Source: Ruminococcus sp. (GTDB taxonomy: Bacteria; Bacillota; Clostridia; Oscillospirales; Ruminococcaceae). Taken from it: a DNA stretch of 64,000 bases. The notes below the pieces were generated by a model. It worked only from the letters and a program-made list of their open reading frames with translations. It was not told the DNA's origin and searched no databases. Of this stretch, positions 36,416 through 45,723 are shown one piece after another. A program made the position numbers and the translations under genes. Each line of letters starts with the position of its first letter. Position 1 is the stretch's first letter. The stretch is from NCBI GenBank assembly GCA_017462565.1, contig JAFTQW010000026.1:1-64000 (forward strand), read 5' to 3'.

Positions 36416-37207
36416 ATGGACAAAAATCAGCTTGAAAAATATAAACAGGAAATGATGAAGCTTTATGGAAAAAGTACTTCTTTACCGGAGAAGCGGGCAG
36501 TAAAAATAATATCTGAACCTGAACAATCCTCCAATTCTGAGGATGAACGTGAGGAGGTAAGAGAAGAGATAATTTCAGAAGAGATCGGAGAGGTGAATGC
36601 AAATGCTCCGGATGATACGGCATGGAGCAATCATTCAAGCGATCATGTCAGAGATCATAGCACTCATAATGATAATGTTGATGAACGTTATCCCGAGCCT
36701 GATCTGGAGCCGATAAATATTAATCTGGACAACGGCTACGAAAATGAAGAAGAATCAGAAGCTCCGCCCGAATATGTTTCAGAGGAAAGCATGGGAAATT
36801 CTATCGGATATATTCTTGTCAACGTCCGTACAGGGGATGAATCATGGGCTATAGAGAACGCAGTGGTCATGATAACTGCGATTGTTGACGGCAGACGCAT
36901 GATAATAGCTTCCGGACTTACAAATCAGAGCGGAACTACTCAGCGATTTGAAGTTCCCGTTCCCGCATTAGCCTTATCTCAGCAGCCTTTTTCTGAAACA
37001 AGACCCTATAATCTTTTTGATGTAAGCGTTACGGCAAAAGGCTTTTTCAATGAAAGAAGTGTTGATGTTCCGGTTTTCTCGGGAATTACTTCCGTTCAGA
37101 ATTTTGCTATGATTCCGGTTCCGTTTATGATGAAGGAAACCGATGAAACGGTCGTTATTTATAATCAAGAGCCGAATTTCGGAAATTCCGCAAAACAAGG
37201 AGGATAA
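36416..37207 (+). CDS. Unknown protein with disordered N-terminus and one beta-sandwich domain
   Basis: A 263-residue protein without signal peptide. Residues 1-140 are acidic, low in hydrophobics and probably disordered; residues about 145-245 form a beta-rich domain (GYILVNVRTGDESWAIENAVVMIT...GLTNQSGTTQRFEVP) similar to carboxypeptidase-regulatory or bacterial Ig-like folds. RBS GGAGG. It lies 4 bases ahead of the SpoIID/peptidoglycan-binding gene and is probably its partner, perhaps in the spore or cell envelope. That role is inference. Confidence 0.65.
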   Translation: MDKNQLEKYKQEMMKLYGKSTSLPEKRAVKIISEPEQSSNSEDEREEVREEIISEEIGEVNANAPDDTAWSNHSSDHVRDHSTHNDNVDERYPEPDLEPININLDNGYENEEESEAPPEYVSEESMGNSIGYILVNVRTGDESWAIENAVVMITAIVDGRRMIIASGLTNQSGTTQRFEVPVPALALSQQPFSETRPYNLFDVSVTAKGFFNERSVDVPVFSGITSVQNFAMIPVPFMMKETDETVVIYNQEPNFGNSAKQGG

Positions 37208-37211
37208 TATT

Positions 37212-38603
37212 ATGCTTTCAGGAACTCCTTATATTCCGGAAACTATAACAGTTCATCTTGGTACTCCAGATTCAGATGCGCCCAACGTTACCGTAAGCTT
37301 TCCCTCATATATAAAAAACGTTGCGTCCAGCGAGATTTTTCCTACATGGCCTGAAAGCGCATTAAGAGCCAATATTTATGTTATAGTCACATATGCCCTT
37401 AATCGTATCTATACCGAATGGTACAGATCGAGGGGATACGATTTCGATATAACCTCAACGACTCAGTACGATCAGAAATTCATAAACGGACGTGAATATT
37501 TTGAAAATATAAGCTATCTTGTCGACGAACTTTTTAACGATTATGTAAGAAGAGAAGGCTATGTTGAGCCGATGTTCACAGCTTTCTGCAATGGAACGAC
37601 TACAACCTGCGAGGGGCTTTCACAGTGGGGAACAGTCGATCTTGCCAATCAGGGAATGACTCCGTATGAGATATTGCAGTATTATTACGGAGATAATATT
37701 GAAATAGTGAGAAACGCTCCGGTTAAAACGGCACTGCCTTCTTATCCGGGAATTGAACTTAAACTCGGTTCAGGCGGAAACGATGTCAGATCACTTCAGA
37801 TATATCTTAACAGAATTTCAAGAAATTATCCGGCGATTCCAAAGATACCGTCGGCTGATGGAATTTTCGATGAACCGACTCAAGAGGCGGTTGAAGCTTT
37901 TCAGGAAATTTTCGGCCTTGAAGTAACGGGTGTTGTCGATCAGGCGACGTGGTATAGAATTACATATATTTATACCAGCGTTAAGCGGATAGCCGAGCTT
38001 GATTCAGAAGGAGTGCGTTGGGAAGATATTGAACTTATTTACACAGAAGATCTTAAAGTTGGAATGCAGAGTCCGGAAGTCAGCACTTTTCAGTATTACC
38101 TTGCCGTTATCGGAGCTTATTATGCGGCGGTCGAGCCTGTGGCGATAACAGGTTATTTCGGAGAGAATACCGAACGTTCGGTAAAGTCGTTCCAGCGTGT
38201 TTTCGGACTTCCTCAGACAGGAGAGATCGACCGTGCGACAAGAAACGATATTTATCGGGCATATGAGGGAATCGTGGAATCAGTGCCTCCGAGACAGACT
38301 GAAGTTGCTCTGTATCCGGGAACAGTTCTGAGAGAGGGTATAACAAGCGATTCTGTTAAAATACTTCAGGAATATCTTACATTTATTCATAATACCTATA
38401 GTGAGATTCCTGCTGTGAACAATACGGGATATTTCGGACCGCTTACAAAGCAGTCGGTAATGGCGTTTCAGAGGCAGTTTAATATAAACCCTACGGGAAT
38501 AGTTGGAGCAGTTACATGGGATAAAATTGCCGAAGTTTACTCCGATCTGCGATATGGATTTGATAAGCGTCCGTATCAGAATCCGGGATATATTATTAGT
38601 TAA
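37212..38603 (+). CDS. SpoIID-like domain protein with three peptidoglycan-binding repeats
   Basis: A 463-residue protein. The N-terminal 170 residues resemble SpoIID/LytB (IFPTWPESALRANIYVIVTYALNRIYTEWYRSRGYDFDITSTTQYDQKF, and GTTTTCEGLSQWGTVDLANQG); SpoIID trims glycan strands during engulfment. Three PG_binding_1 repeats follow at about 180-270, 290-370 and 375-455, each with a GxxVxxLQ start and FDxxTxxAVxxFQ core. No signal peptide is visible. ATG 37212 follows AAGGAGG. Similar clostridial genes are annotated as spore cortex-lytic or peptidoglycan-binding proteins. Confidence 0.82.
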   Translation: MLSGTPYIPETITVHLGTPDSDAPNVTVSFPSYIKNVASSEIFPTWPESALRANIYVIVTYALNRIYTEWYRSRGYDFDITSTTQYDQKFINGREYFENISYLVDELFNDYVRREGYVEPMFTAFCNGTTTTCEGLSQWGTVDLANQGMTPYEILQYYYGDNIEIVRNAPVKTALPSYPGIELKLGSGGNDVRSLQIYLNRISRNYPAIPKIPSADGIFDEPTQEAVEAFQEIFGLEVTGVVDQATWYRITYIYTSVKRIAELDSEGVRWEDIELIYTEDLKVGMQSPEVSTFQYYLAVIGAYYAAVEPVAITGYFGENTERSVKSFQRVFGLPQTGEIDRATRNDIYRAYEGIVESVPPRQTEVALYPGTVLREGITSDSVKILQEYLTFIHNTYSEIPAVNNTGYFGPLTKQSVMAFQRQFNINPTGIVGAVTWDKIAEVYSDLRYGFDKRPYQNPGYIIS

Positions 38604-38621
38604 GAGAAGGAGCAGATTATA

Positions 38622-39140
38622 ATGCCATATACAAATGTACAGAAAAAACAGCATATAAAAGAGATTCAGACATATCTTTATGCAATTTCAATGTTCAATG
38701 ATAAAATTCCTCAAGTAATTCCGGACGGAATATACGGAAAAGAAACCGCAACGGCTGTTCGTGCTTTTCAGCGTGAATACGGACTTCAGGAAACAGGAAG
38801 CATTAATTCAGCAACTTGGAACAAAATAGTAAGTGTTTACCGGGCATATCAGCTCTCAGCGCCATGTGCATACAACGTTTTTCCGTCTCAGGCTTATGTT
38901 GTAAAAAATGGTGACGACGGAGAGCTTGTTTATATTATACAGGCTATGCTTGGAGCGCTTGGAATGTATTACGATAATTTTCCGAAAACTACGGTTTGCG
39001 GAAATTATAACGCCGCAACAATAAATGCGGTAAAGAATTTTCAGAAACGTGTCGGGCTTCCGCAGAATGGAATAGTTGACTGCCGGACGTGGAATATGCT
39101 TGTGGGATGCTGCGAGCATACAAGCCGGACGTTACATTAA
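38622..39140 (+). CDS. Peptidoglycan-binding protein, two PG_binding_1 domains
   Basis: A 172-residue protein made of two repeats: residues about 8-78 (IQTYLYAISMF...DGIYGKETATAVRAFQREYGL) and 92-163 (YIIQAMLGALGMY...CGNYNAATINAVKNFQKRVGL). No catalytic domain or signal peptide. It follows the SpoIID-like gene after 18 bases with RBS GAAGGAG, so the three genes form a small operon likely acting on spore or cell-wall peptidoglycan. Confidence 0.85.
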   Translation: MPYTNVQKKQHIKEIQTYLYAISMFNDKIPQVIPDGIYGKETATAVRAFQREYGLQETGSINSATWNKIVSVYRAYQLSAPCAYNVFPSQAYVVKNGDDGELVYIIQAMLGALGMYYDNFPKTTVCGNYNAATINAVKNFQKRVGLPQNGIVDCRTWNMLVGCCEHTSRTLH

Positions 39141-39303
39141 GACCCTGTCCACATAGAAGATTCCGCACATCTTTTCGGAAAATTTTGCCGATTGCTACGT
39201 TGAAAAAGCTCACCATACGATAGTATGCTTTCACTTTTTCGCCTTGCCCTCGACAAAATTTTTCCGAAAATCCGCACATAATTTCTATGTGGACAGGTTC
39301 TAA
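39137..39303. repeat. Family C repeat, copy C1
   Basis: Terminal stem CCTGTCCACATAGAA (39144-39158) pairs perfectly with 39283-39297; second stem TTTTCGGAAAATTTTG with CAAAATTTTTCCGAAAA; central hairpin GAAAAAG...CATAC-gata-GTATG...CTTTTTC. Starts at the stop codon of the peptidoglycan-binding gene. Confidence 0.88.
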
Positions 39304-39378
39304 CTTTTGAAGCCAATTAGAAAATTCAGTTCCTCGAATTCTTTTCAAAAGGACGTTCATTCTATGGGCATTTTGCTT

Positions 39379-39483
39379 TAATTATTTTCATTACCTCTTT
39401 ATGAGGTAATGAAAATAATTAATATCGGGATTCCAAAGGGGATGTACTCCCCTTTGGCAGGGGGACGGGGGACAGCGTCCCCC
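39379..39483. repeat. Family A repeat, copy A3
   Basis: Hairpin 1: TAATTATTTTCATTACCTC with its perfect complement (39379-39421, loop tttat). Hairpin 2: CCAAAGGGG...CCCCTTTGG (39433-39457). Hairpin 3: GGGGGAC-agc-GTCCCCC (39467-39483). Same order as A2 and A4. Confidence 0.92.
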
Positions 39484-39550
39484 GCCAATGACGAAAATAA
39501 CTTCTTTTGGCAAGGATTTCAAGAAACAAAGTTCACATGATAAAAAGTAA

Positions 39551-39772
39551 AGGCAACACCGCATAATTATTGCCGTGCAGATGCGCCGTCAGATTGCATA
39601 AAAACGGCGCAGGCATACTGTCGTATGTCAAGGTGACTCCCCACAGTGTGGGGAGATGTCCCGAAGGGACAGAGGGGACGGTTCCCGGTTAGGGATTTTT
39701 GTGTAAGATGACGGAAAATATGCAAGCAGATGTGCGGCAAAGGCGTTAGCCGTTAATTATGCGGTGTTGCCT
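39551..39772. repeat. Family B repeat, copy B2, interrupted by a family D element
   Basis: A 222-bp element with perfect 19-bp ends, AGGCAACACCGCATAATTA (39551-39569) and its complement at 39754-39772. The core GGCATAC-tgtc-GTATGTCAAGG matches B1, but family D (39634-39694) is inserted right after CAAGG; the B sequence then resumes with ATTTTTGTG. Without the insert it is similar in length to B1. Confidence 0.9.
39634..39694. repeat. Family D repeat, copy D1 (inside B2)
   Basis: Two hairpins: CTCCCCAC-agt-GTGGGGAG (39637-39655) and TGTCCC-gaa-GGGACA (39657-39671), followed by AGAGGGGACGGTTCCCGGTTAGG. D2 at 45657 has the same layout with compensated bases. Confidence 0.9.
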
Positions 39773-39808
39773 AAATGTTGCTGCACTGAAATTTTCACTT
39801 CTGATTAA

Positions 39809-39837
39809 TTGACAAAATTTTCATAGCGTGATATAAT
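39809..39837 (+). promoter_or_regulatory. Promoter of gltX
   Basis: TTGACA (39809-39814), 17-base spacer, TATAAT (39832-39837), 61 bases ahead of the ATG. No T-box-like leader is seen. Confidence 0.85.
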
Positions 39838-39897
39838 TATACGGTATAAATATTTGTTGAGAATATTCTGATATATAAAATAAAGGATGATTTTGAT

Positions 39898-41532
39898 ATG
39901 GATTATAATGCACTTGCCAATTACCTTTTTCCAAACGTAACAGCTTCGCCGGAGGATATGGAAAAACGCTTTCCGGAGCGTTCACTTCCGGAAGGCGCCA
40001 ACGTGACCCGTATAGGTCCGAGTCCGACAGGATTTGTTCACCTCGGAAACCTTTATAACGCTATAATCGGCGAGCGTATCGCTCATCAGTCCGGCGGAGT
40101 TTTCTATCTTCGTATAGAGGATACCGACAATAAGCGTGAAGTTGAGGGAGCTGTTGAAACTGTTATCAACGCTATGAATTATTTCGGAGTTAATTTTGAT
40201 GAAGGCGCAGTTGCTTCCGGAGATAACGGAAACTATGGTCCTTATCGTCAGAGACAGCGTGAGGAAATATATCATGTCTTTGCCAAACATCTTGTTGAAC
40301 AGGGACTTGCTTATCCTTGCTTCCTTACAGCCGAGGAAATTGACGAAATCCGTGAAAAGCAGACTGCAAATAAGGAAAATCCGGGAATTTACGGCGAATA
40401 TGCTAAAAACCGTGATCTTACATTAGAGCAGATCAAGGAAAATATAGAAGCAGGCAAAGAATGGGTTCTCCGTTACAGAGGAGTTCAGACTGATGAATAT
40501 ATCTGTGTTGATGACGCTATAAGAGGAAAAGTTGAAATGCCACGCAATAATATGGACTTCGTTCTGCTTAAAAGCGATGGAATCCCGACGTATCATTTCG
40601 CTCACGTAGTCGACGATCATCTTATGCGTTCTACTCACGTTATAAGAGGAGAAGAGTGGCTTTCTTCGCTTCCTATGCACGTTGAGCTGTTTAACGCTCT
40701 TGGCTGGAAACAGCCGATCTACTGTCATACGGCAACTCTCATGAAAATGGAGGGAACAGGCAAGCGCAAGCTTTCCAAGAGAAAAGATCCGGAGCTTGCA
40801 CTTTCGTATTATCAGCAGGAGGGAATCAGCTCTGATGCAATATGGGAGTTCCTTCTCACTATTCTTAATTCTAATTTCGAGGAATGGCGAATTGCAAATC
40901 CTGAAGCTGACTACAGGGATTTTCCGTATTCTCTTTCAAAAATGTCTATTTCAGGAGCGCTTGTTGACCTTGATAAGCTCAGAAATATCTCTAAGGACGT
41001 TATCGGCAGAATGAACGCTGAGGATGTTTGCAGGGAATGGCTTAACTGGTGCGAACAGTATGATGAGAAATTTGCCGGACTTATTAAAAAATATCCTGAG
41101 CGTACCGTTGCTGCTTTAGGAGTAGGAAAGGGCGGAAACAAGCCTCGTAAGGATATTGAGACATGGAAGCAGGCTTGCAGCTTCATGAGTTTCTATTATG
41201 ACGAAACTTTTGAAATAAACGACGAAATGCCGGCAGAATGCGATGAGGAAACAAGAAAAATTTTCTTTGCAAAATATCTTGAATCATACGATCATTCCGA
41301 TGATTCCTCGACATGGTTCAGCAAGGTGAAAGCGATTACAGAAGAGCTTAGATTCGCCGCTAAACCAAAGGATTACAAGAAAAATCCAGATCAGTTCAAG
41401 GGAAGCATTGTTCATATCACAAATATGCTCAGAATAGCTCTTACCGGACGTGCTAACGCTCCGGATATTCACGAGATAAGTCATGTTCTCGGTGAAGATA
41501 TTGTAAGAGCAAGACTTGAAAAGTGGATGTAA
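39898..41532 (+). CDS. gltX: Glutamate--tRNA ligase
   Basis: A 544-residue class I synthetase that charges tRNA(Glu), and possibly tRNA(Gln) where an amidotransferase exists. HIGH is seen as GPSPTGFVHLGN and KMSKS as KRKLSKRKDPE. The protein is longer than the usual 470-490 residues, mainly through the C-terminal anticodon-binding half. RBS AAGGATGA. Its TAA overlaps an in-frame ATG of the next gene, so both are probably one transcript. Confidence 0.94.
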   Translation: MDYNALANYLFPNVTASPEDMEKRFPERSLPEGANVTRIGPSPTGFVHLGNLYNAIIGERIAHQSGGVFYLRIEDTDNKREVEGAVETVINAMNYFGVNFDEGAVASGDNGNYGPYRQRQREEIYHVFAKHLVEQGLAYPCFLTAEEIDEIREKQTANKENPGIYGEYAKNRDLTLEQIKENIEAGKEWVLRYRGVQTDEYICVDDAIRGKVEMPRNNMDFVLLKSDGIPTYHFAHVVDDHLMRSTHVIRGEEWLSSLPMHVELFNALGWKQPIYCHTATLMKMEGTGKRKLSKRKDPELALSYYQQEGISSDAIWEFLLTILNSNFEEWRIANPEADYRDFPYSLSKMSISGALVDLDKLRNISKDVIGRMNAEDVCREWLNWCEQYDEKFAGLIKKYPERTVAALGVGKGGNKPRKDIETWKQACSFMSFYYDETFEINDEMPAECDEETRKIFFAKYLESYDHSDDSSTWFSKVKAITEELRFAAKPKDYKKNPDQFKGSIVHITNMLRIALTGRANAPDIHEISHVLGEDIVRARLEKWM

Positions 41533-41549
41533 TGAAAGGACTTGAAAAA

Positions 41550-43562
41550 ATGGCAAGAAATAAAGATGGCAATAACGGAAAGCCTTTTGAAATACCACGT
41601 CCGGAATTTCCGAAAAGAGCTGTTATAACAGGCGGTATGCCCTACGGAAATAAGGAACTTCACTTCGGACACGTCGGCGGAATGCTTGTTTTTGCCGACA
41701 CATATGCTCGTTTTATGCGTGACAGAATCGGAAAGGATAATGTGATTTTTGTAAGCGGTACGGATTGTTACGGCTCTCCAATCGCTGAAAGTTGGCGTGT
41801 TAAGGTCAAAAACGGCGAATTTGAAGGTTCGCTTGAAGACTTTGTAAGCCGTAACCACGAAAAACAGAAGGCTACTCTTGAGTCTTACGGAATCTCACCG
41901 AATCTTTTTGCCGCTTCCGGACTTGGACGCTCAAAAGAGATCCACAGCGAGGTCACGGATTGGTTCATCAGCTCTCTTTATAAAAAGGGACAGCTCAATA
42001 AAATTTCCACAATGCAGTTTTTCGATGAAAAGGCGGGAGTTTTCCTGAACGGCCGTCAGGTTATCGGAAAATGTCCGGTCGAGGGATGTACTTCCGAAAA
42101 AGGCTACGCAGACGAATGCGACCTCGGTCATCAGTATATGCCGGAAAATCTCCTTAATCCTGTAAGTACGCTCACAGGAGAAACCCCTGTTATGAAGCCC
42201 GTTACCAACTGGTATTTTAAACTCAGAGATTACGAAGAGCTTATGAAAAACTGGGTTGAAGAGCTTAAAAAGCGTAAGGACGTTCGTCCGGTAGTATGGA
42301 AAACTATTGATGAATTTTTGAAACCTCCGGTAATTTACATCAAGCGTGAATTTGAGGAAAAATATTTCTCGCTTAAAGATTCGATGCCGGAGCATGAGTA
42401 CATTGAGGAAAAGAAAAAGCCGTCGTTTACGATCGAGTTCAGAAAGCTTTCAGACTGCGATGATGCCTGCCGTATATTAACTGAAAACGGAATCCGCTAC
42501 AGAACGGGAAAAACTCTCGTTCCGTTCCGACTCACAGGCAATATCGAATGGGGAGTTCCTGCACCTGTTTTAGAGGATGAAAGCGGGCTTACAGTCTGGG
42601 TCTGGCCGGAATCTCTCTGGGCGCCGATTTCCTTTACTCAGACTTATCTTGAACAGAGCGGTTCAGACCGTGAGGACTGGAAAAAATATTGGTGCAGCAA
42701 GGATTCGACGGTTTATCAGTTCATCGGACAGGACAATATTTATTTCTATGGAATCGCCGAACCTGCAATGTGGATGGCTCAGCAGGAGTCGGAGGAGAAA
42801 ACTGCTTCCCCGGCAGACGGCGAGCTTCAGATGCCGATAATCGTTGCCAATCATCATATCCTCTTCCTCGACAAAAAGGCTTCAAGCTCAGGAGCGATAA
42901 AGCCTCCCATGGCGGACGACCTTCTTGAACATTATACGCCTGAACAGCTCCGTATGCACTGGTTCGGACTCGGACTTGGACAGCGTTCGGTAAGCTTCAT
43001 GCCGAAGCCTTACAATCCTGATGCCAAACCGGAGGATGCCGATCCTGTCGTTAAAGACGGACTTCTTCTTTCAAATGTTTACAACCGTATGATACGTACC
43101 GCCTTTTATACGGCTCAGAAAGAGCTTGGAGGAATCATGCCCGATAACGCTCCGGAAGAGCAGTTCCTTGCCGACGCTAAAAAAGCCGTTCTGGAATATG
43201 AGCGGCATATGTCGAAATTTGCGTTCCACCAGTGCACATATGTGCTTGACAGCTACATCAGAAACGGAAGCAAATATATGGCAAAGGCTCTTACGGGTGA
43301 ATATTCCGATAAAGAATCGCTTTCACAGGCTCTTGCAAATCTTCTCTATATAATAAGAATAGCCGGAATTCTGCTTCACCCTATGGCTCCTTTCGGAACC
43401 GAAAAGCTTCGTGAATATTTACAGGTGGATGAGCGGATATGGTCTTGGGATACTATTTTCGAGCCTTTGAATTACTTCACCGGAACGAATCACGAACTTA
43501 AATTTCTTCCGCCGAGAACTGATTTCTTCACAAGACATGAAAGTCAGTTTGCTGCCGAGTGA
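41550..43562 (+). CDS. Class I tRNA ligase, MetRS-like, with altered signature
   Basis: A 670-residue protein resembling methionyl-tRNA synthetase. HIGH appears as LHFGHVGG (residues 38-41), a zinc knuckle CPVEGC...CDLGH is in the connective domain, and the WPESLWAPISF and HMxx-type helical C-terminal regions fit. The KMSKS position reads KKASSSG (K443-S447) instead of KFSxSR or KMSKSR. ATG 41550 is favoured (AAAGGA 9 bases upstream); ATG 41532 overlaps the gltX stop. It may be the only MetRS of this lineage or a second paralog; the window cannot tell. Confidence 0.82.
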   Translation: MARNKDGNNGKPFEIPRPEFPKRAVITGGMPYGNKELHFGHVGGMLVFADTYARFMRDRIGKDNVIFVSGTDCYGSPIAESWRVKVKNGEFEGSLEDFVSRNHEKQKATLESYGISPNLFAASGLGRSKEIHSEVTDWFISSLYKKGQLNKISTMQFFDEKAGVFLNGRQVIGKCPVEGCTSEKGYADECDLGHQYMPENLLNPVSTLTGETPVMKPVTNWYFKLRDYEELMKNWVEELKKRKDVRPVVWKTIDEFLKPPVIYIKREFEEKYFSLKDSMPEHEYIEEKKKPSFTIEFRKLSDCDDACRILTENGIRYRTGKTLVPFRLTGNIEWGVPAPVLEDESGLTVWVWPESLWAPISFTQTYLEQSGSDREDWKKYWCSKDSTVYQFIGQDNIYFYGIAEPAMWMAQQESEEKTASPADGELQMPIIVANHHILFLDKKASSSGAIKPPMADDLLEHYTPEQLRMHWFGLGLGQRSVSFMPKPYNPDAKPEDADPVVKDGLLLSNVYNRMIRTAFYTAQKELGGIMPDNAPEEQFLADAKKAVLEYERHMSKFAFHQCTYVLDSYIRNGSKYMAKALTGEYSDKESLSQALANLLYIIRIAGILLHPMAPFGTEKLREYLQVDERIWSWDTIFEPLNYFTGTNHELKFLPPRTDFFTRHESQFAAE

Positions 43563-43584
43563 TAAAAATTCATTAACCTATTGG

Positions 43585-43612
43585 ACTGCTGCAAGAAATT
43601 GCAGCAGTTCTC
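43585..43612 (+). terminator. Probable terminator after the MetRS-like gene
   Basis: ACTGCTGCAA-gaaa-TTGCAGCAGT is a perfect 10-bp stem followed by TCTCTTT, a weak U-run. Confidence 0.6.
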
Positions 43613-43641
43613 TTTACAAAACGGAGTTTTTCTGATATAAT
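43613..43641 (+). promoter_or_regulatory. Promoter of lepA
   Basis: TTTACA (43613-43618), 17-base spacer, TATAAT (43636-43641), 35 bases before the start codon. Confidence 0.7.
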
Positions 43642-43675
43642 AATAAATAAACAAATCCGGAAAAGAGGTAGAACA

Positions 43676-45478
43676 TTGGCTAACGAAAAAATAAGAAATT
43701 TCTGCATTATTGCGCATATAGATCACGGCAAATCAACTCTTGCCGACCGAATTCTTGAAAAAACCGAGACTGTTGCCGTTCGTGATATGGAGGATCAGCT
43801 TCTTGACAATATGGACATCGAAAGAGAACGTGGAATAACGATAAAAGCCCGTGCCGTAAGACTGAAATACACGGCTCAGGACGGCGAGGACTATATTTTC
43901 AATCTTATTGATACTCCCGGTCATGTCGATTTCAACTACGAAGTCTCACGTTCGCTTGCTGCCTGCGAGGGAGCTATCCTTGTGGTAGATGCATCTCAGG
44001 GTATTGAGGCTCAGACTCTTGCGAACACATATCTTGCAATCGAGCATGATCTTGAAGTCGTTCCTGTTGTGAATAAAATTGATCTTCCTTCCGCAGAACC
44101 TGAAAGAGTATGCGCCGAGGTTGAGAACGTTATCGGAATCCCTGCAATGGACGCTCCGAGGATTTCCGCTAAAATGGGAACTAATATAGAAGCCGTTCTT
44201 GAAAAAATAGTTACGGATATCCCTGCCCCCAAGGGAGATACTGAAAAACCGTTGAAAGCGCTGATTTTCGATAGTTATTACGATTCATACAAGGGTGTTA
44301 TTATTTATGTTCGTGTTAAAGAGGGTACTGTCAGAGTAGGCGACAGTATTCGTCTTATGGCGACCGGAGCTGTTTTCACCGTTGTTGAAGCAGGTTTTAT
44401 GGACGCTTCGTCGCTTGTCAACAACGGTATGCTCGAAGCAGGAGAAGTTGGCTATATTGCAGCTTCTATCAAAAGCATAGGCGATACTCAGGTCGGCGAT
44501 ACCGTAACTAATAATGACGATCCGTGCGACGAACCGCTTCCCGGCTACAGAAAGGTAAATCCGATGGTGTTTTCGGGAATTTATCCTGCCGACGGTGCAA
44601 AATACGGCGATTTGCGTGAAGCGTTGGAAAAGCTTCAGCTCAATGATGCTTCGCTTTCGTTTGAACCTGAGACATCGGTTGCACTCGGATTTGGATTCCG
44701 CTGTGGATTTCTCGGACTGCTCCATATGGAGATCATTCAGGAGAGACTTGAAAGAGAATATAATCTCGATCTTATAACGACCGCTCCATCGGTTATATAC
44801 AGAGTAACTCTTACCAGCGGAGAGGTTCAATATATCGACAATCCGACCAATTATCCCGATCCTGCGCTCATTCAGCTTGCTGAAGAGCCTATGGTCAAGG
44901 CGGACATTTTGTCGCCGTCTGAATTCGTTGGAAATATTATGGAGCTTTGTCAGGACAGACGTGGAATTTTTAAGGATATGCAGTATCTTGACGATACAAG
45001 AGTCAGTCTGCACTATGAGCTTCCGCTGAATGAAATTGTTTATGATTTCTTCGACGTTCTTAAATCAAGGACTAAGGGATATGCTTCGTTTGACTATGAA
45101 ATGCTTGGATATTCTCCGTCTAAGCTTGTCAAGCTTGATATTCTGCTTAACGGCGATGTGGTCGACGCTTTATCGTTTATCATCCACACTGATAAGGCTT
45201 ATGGACGAGCAAGAAAAATCGCCGAGAAGCTTAAAGAAAATATTCCCCGACAGCTTTTTGAAGTTCCGATACAAGCGGCTATCGGCGGAAAGATTATTGC
45301 CAGAGAAACAGTAAAGGCAATGCGAAAAGACGTTCTTGCCAAGTGTTACGGCGGCGATATCACGAGAAAAAAGAAGCTTCTTGAAAAACAGAAGGAAGGT
45401 AAAAAGCGTATGCGTCAGCTCGGAACAGTGGAAGTTCCGCAGGAGGCGTTTATGAGCGTTTTAAAACTTGATAGCTGA
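43676..45478 (+). CDS. lepA: Elongation factor 4 (LepA)
   Basis: A 600-residue translational GTPase that acts on stalled or assembling ribosomes. G motifs: [25 protein letters not shown]; then EF-G-like domains and the LepA-specific C-terminal domain ([13 protein letters not shown], VGFGxRCGFLG-type [15 protein letters not shown], and [20 protein letters not shown]). The start codon is TTG, supported by GAGGTAG upstream and the canonical [19 protein letters not shown] start. Confidence 0.97.
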   Translation: MANEKIRNFCIIAHIDHGKSTLADRILEKTETVAVRDMEDQLLDNMDIERERGITIKARAVRLKYTAQDGEDYIFNLIDTPGHVDFNYEVSRSLAACEGAILVVDASQGIEAQTLANTYLAIEHDLEVVPVVNKIDLPSAEPERVCAEVENVIGIPAMDAPRISAKMGTNIEAVLEKIVTDIPAPKGDTEKPLKALIFDSYYDSYKGVIIYVRVKEGTVRVGDSIRLMATGAVFTVVEAGFMDASSLVNNGMLEAGEVGYIAASIKSIGDTQVGDTVTNNDDPCDEPLPGYRKVNPMVFSGIYPADGAKYGDLREALEKLQLNDASLSFEPETSVALGFGFRCGFLGLLHMEIIQERLEREYNLDLITTAPSVIYRVTLTSGEVQYIDNPTNYPDPALIQLAEEPMVKADILSPSEFVGNIMELCQDRRGIFKDMQYLDDTRVSLHYELPLNEIVYDFFDVLKSRTKGYASFDYEMLGYSPSKLVKLDILLNGDVVDALSFIIHTDKAYGRARKIAEKLKENIPRQLFEVPIQAAIGGKIIARETVKAMRKDVLAKCYGGDITRKKKLLEKQKEGKKRMRQLGTVEVPQEAFMSVLKLDS

Positions 45479-45562
45479 TAAAACTGGTAATGTTGTCAAC
45501 TTAAGCAGATATGCTTCTTACACTTTTGTTAAAGAATTGTTTGCTCTGTGAACATTCTGTTC

Positions 45563-45723
45563 TAATTATTTTCAATACCTCTTTACGAGGTATTGAAAAT
45601 AATTAATATTGGGTTTCCAAAGGGTTGAATAACCCTTGGCAGGGGTGTGGGGACAGTGACTCCCTACAGTGTAGGGAGATGTCACGAAGTGACAGAGGGT
45701 CGCGGCTCCTGTTAGGAGTCCCC
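45563..45723. repeat. Family A repeat, copy A4, split by D2
   Basis: Hairpin 1 arms TAATTATTTTCAATACCTC and complement (45563-45605); hairpin 2 CCAAAGGG...CCCTTGG (45617-45639). Hairpin 3 is split: GGGGAC at 45649-45654 and GTCCCC at 45718-45723 surround the inserted D2. Confidence 0.88.
45657..45716. repeat. Family D repeat, copy D2 (inside A4)
   Basis: CTCCCTAC-agt-GTAGGGAG (45660-45678) and TGTCAC-gaa-GTGACA (45680-45694). Relative to D1, both sides of each stem changed together, keeping pairing. Confidence 0.9.

Noticed and set aside
39137-39772. The repeat-dense gap as a possible CRISPR array or phage remnant
   Set aside because: The units are different palindromic families, not equal repeats with spacers, and there is no phage or cas gene nearby.
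44285-45013. A 242-codon minus-strand frame antisense to lepA
   Set aside because: It lies wholly inside lepA, which has full family conservation; its translation has no domain-like pattern and no ribosome site was seen.
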